A stretch of DNA of 64,000 nt from JABCPE02 sp963518955 (GTDB lineage: Bacteria; Bacteroidota; Bacteroidia; Flavobacteriales; Weeksellaceae): the NCBI GenBank assembly GCA_963518955.1, contig CAUQKI010000001.1, positions 186,001 through 250,000 on the forward strand, read 5' to 3'. Shown here one piece after another: positions 62,715 to 64,000 of the stretch. The notes under the pieces are model-generated. The model did no database searches and was not told the origin of the DNA. It was given only the letters and a program-made list of their open reading frames with translations. Numbering within the stretch: position 1 is the first letter of the stretch; each line of letters starts with the position of its first letter. The translations under genes were made by a program, and so were the position numbers.

Positions 62715-63683
62715 TTAAAGAGAAACTCTTACGAATCTTACTACTTCAAGGTCTGGATTTACAGATTTCACATATTGAGAAACCTTCATGTCTCCGTCTT
62801 TAATGTAGTTTTGGTCAAGTAATGCTTTCTCTTGGTCTAGAGAAGTGTTATCGCTGATGAATCTCTGAACTTTACCAGGTAAGATTTTATCCCAGATTTG
62901 TTCTGGCTTACCTTCAGCTTTCAATTCAGCTTTTGCATCTTCTTCTGCTTGTTTTAGAACTTGCTCTGTCAATTGTGCATAAGAAACATATTTAGGAACA
63001 TTTTTCAATGGTTTTCCAAGTCTTACAAGCTCCTCATTATCTTTCTCGATTGCTGCAATTCTTGCATCTGTTTCTGCTGCTATGAACTCAGGAGAAAAAT
63101 CTTTGTAAGAAAGAACTTCTGGGCTCATAGATGCTACCTGCATACTAATGTTTCTCGCTGCCTCTGCTGCTCCATCTACTTTAGCAGACAATGCTGTGAT
63201 AGCTGCGATTTTGTTTCCTGCGTGGATATAAGCCGCCAAGAAAGGTCCTTCGATTCTTTCAAATGCACCGATTTCTATTTTCTCTCCGATAACTCCTGTT
63301 TGCTCGATTAGTTTTTCAGCAACTGTAATTCCGTGGAAATCAGAAGCCAAGAACTCTTCTTTAGAAGCGTAGTTCATTGCTTGTTCTGCTAATTCGTAAG
63401 CCAATTCTACGAAAGCATCATTTTTAGCAACGAAGTCAGTTTCGCAGTTTAGAGAGATGATAGCACCTAGTGTGTTATCCTCGTTTACTCTTGCGATTAC
63501 AGCACCTTCAGTAGATTCTCTATCTGCTCTATTTGCTGCGATTTTTTGTCCTTTTTTTCTAAGGATTTCGATGGCTTTTTCAAAATCTCCTTCAGCTTCT
63601 ACCAAAGCTTTTTTGCAGTCCATCATTCCTGCACCTGTTGTGTTTCTTAGTTTAGCTACATCTGCTGCTACTGGTGTATACAT
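62715..63683 (-). CDS. tsf: Translation elongation factor Ts
   Basis: 322 residues from the ATG at 63683 (YTPVAADVAKLRNTTGAGMMDCKKALVEA, the family's N-terminal UBA-like domain). An in-frame ATG at 63734 adds 17 hydrophobic residues but lies upstream of the promoter box at 63724, so it is rejected. EF-Ts renews GTP on EF-Tu; the TDFVAKND motif contacts EF-Tu. Normally rpsB lies directly upstream; here a divergent gene does, so tsf is alone with its own promoter and terminator. Confidence 0.96.
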   Translation of the reverse strand: MYTPVAADVAKLRNTTGAGMMDCKKALVEAEGDFEKAIEILRKKGQKIAANRADRESTEGAVIARVNEDNTLGAIISLNCETDFVAKNDAFVELAYELAEQAMNYASKEEFLASDFHGITVAEKLIEQTGVIGEKIEIGAFERIEGPFLAAYIHAGNKIAAITALSAKVDGAAEAARNISMQVASMSPEVLSYKDFSPEFIAAETDARIAAIEKDNEELVRLGKPLKNVPKYVSYAQLTEQVLKQAEEDAKAELKAEGKPEQIWDKILPGKVQRFISDNTSLDQEKALLDQNYIKDGDMKVSQYVKSVNPDLEVVRFVRVSL

Positions 63684-63700
63684 AATTATAATATTTTTTA

Positions 63701-63708
63701 TATTTTTG
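63701..63708 (+). promoter_or_regulatory. -7 box candidate for the secreted protein gene
   Basis: TATTTTTG fits TAnnTTTG, 38 bases before the ATG at 63747. It faces the tsf box at 63724-63731, so the two transcripts would overlap head to head. Confidence 0.35.
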
Positions 63709-63723
63709 TAGATAATTAGTTGG

Positions 63724-63731
63724 CAAAGATA
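63724..63731 (-). promoter_or_regulatory. -7 box for tsf
   Basis: TATCTTTG on the minus strand, 40 bases before the tsf ATG at 63683. Confidence 0.5.
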
Positions 63732-63746
63732 CAAATTTTTATAAAG

Positions 63747-64000
63747 ATGAAAAAAACGATTTTACTTCTTTTAGGATTTATGTCTGCTGGTATATTCGCT
63801 CAGTCCCAACATACCATAGAAATGACAGAAAAATCCAATGACCCAAAGGTGGTTGCAAATTTCATAGTAAACTACCCTAGCCACCCTAAAACTCCTGAAT
63901 TTAGAAGAAAGTTAGCCCGTTTAGGAAGCAGTAGTTCTTCAGCACAGACCTCAACTTCTCACCAATCCAACAACCATAGAAGTCACCAAGAGACTGCTGA
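63747..64000 (+). CDS. Secreted protein of unknown function (3' end outside window)
   Basis: At least 84 residues, open to the end of the window. A signal peptide (KKTILLLLGFMSAGIFA, cleavage before QSQH) is followed by a segment with VVANFIVNYPSHPKTPEFRRKLARLG and then a Ser/His-rich stretch (SSSSSAQTSTSHQSNNHRSH). No family recognised. It is divergent from tsf. Confidence 0.65.
   Translation, partial: MKKTILLLLGFMSAGIFAQSQHTIEMTEKSNDPKVVANFIVNYPSHPKTPEFRRKLARLGSSSSSAQTSTSHQSNNHRSHQETA

Noticed and set aside
63684..63734. Upstream ATG extending EF-Ts by 17 residues
   Set aside because: The extension precedes the conserved N-terminus and begins upstream of the likely promoter box.
1..64000. 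tRNA, rRNA, CRISPR arrays, integrases or complete insertion sequences
   Set aside because: I looked through all intergenic spaces and the coding frames and found no support for any of them.

Overview
The window is a 64 kb piece of chromosome from a low-GC Bacteroidota, most likely a flavobacterium of the Weeksellaceae (Chryseobacterium-like) group. The case rests on a SusC/SusD pair, TAnnTTTG-type promoter boxes, no visible Shine-Dalgarno pattern, Bacteroidota-style long FtsZ and MraY, a meso-DAP-type MurE, and many lipoproteins and DPP IV-type peptidases. The family-level placement is inference. I see no tRNA, rRNA, CRISPR array, intact insertion sequence or prophage. Coding density is high and no stretch over about 300 bases lacks a gene.

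Layout. 1-9126 (+): the end of a surface-polysaccharide locus. It holds rfbB (5' end outside the window), a GtrB-like glycosyltransferase, WbqC, a PglD/NeuD-like acetyltransferase, an OafA-like acyltransferase, an RffA-like sugar aminotransferase, two multi-membrane GT-C-like proteins and rfbA. Together these would make a dTDP-4-amino-4,6-dideoxyhexose, acylate it, and attach a sugar through a lipid carrier. 9198-15907 (-): a frameshifted lipoprotein gene, argS, a susD and a frameshifted susC. 16036-18632 (+): rnhB, a cation:dicarboxylate/amino-acid symporter and a small secreted protein.

18664-36768 (-): the division and cell wall (dcw) cluster. In transcription order it is rsmH, ftsL-like, ftsI, (STM3941-like), murE, mraY, (DUF6630-like), (fic), murD, ftsW, murG, (zinc-ribbon gene), murC, ftsQ, ftsA, ftsZ. 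Four accessory genes, shown in brackets, are inserted, and mraZ is missing from its usual place. 36968-39285 (+): an alpha/beta hydrolase, then engB with three tiny membrane-protein genes coupled by ATGA overlaps, two of them frameshifted. 39300-41383 (-): trmN6-like, a family 2 glycosyltransferase, and an endonuclease III with no cysteine at all.

41499-50886: nikR, a Spy/CpxP-like protein, DPP IV, an unknown three-gene envelope operon, a POT peptide transporter, an EamA exporter, two unknown genes and gpsA. 51068-57669: clpB, uvrC, a CPBP protease and pncB. 57757-59075: an ECF sigma factor with a membrane partner. A second copy of its upstream motif sits just before a strong terminator and may drive a small RNA. 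59202-64000: an AGCS symporter, a solute-binding lipoprotein with a SAM methyltransferase, tsf standing apart from rpsB, and the start of a secreted protein.

The most notable items are the twin self-complementary hairpins between fic and murD (28558-28624), the repeated ECF-type motif with a possible small RNA (59120-59219), four single-base frame disruptions that all fall in non-essential genes, the cysteine-free Nth, and the accessory genes (including a self-inhibited Fic enzyme) embedded in the dcw cluster.
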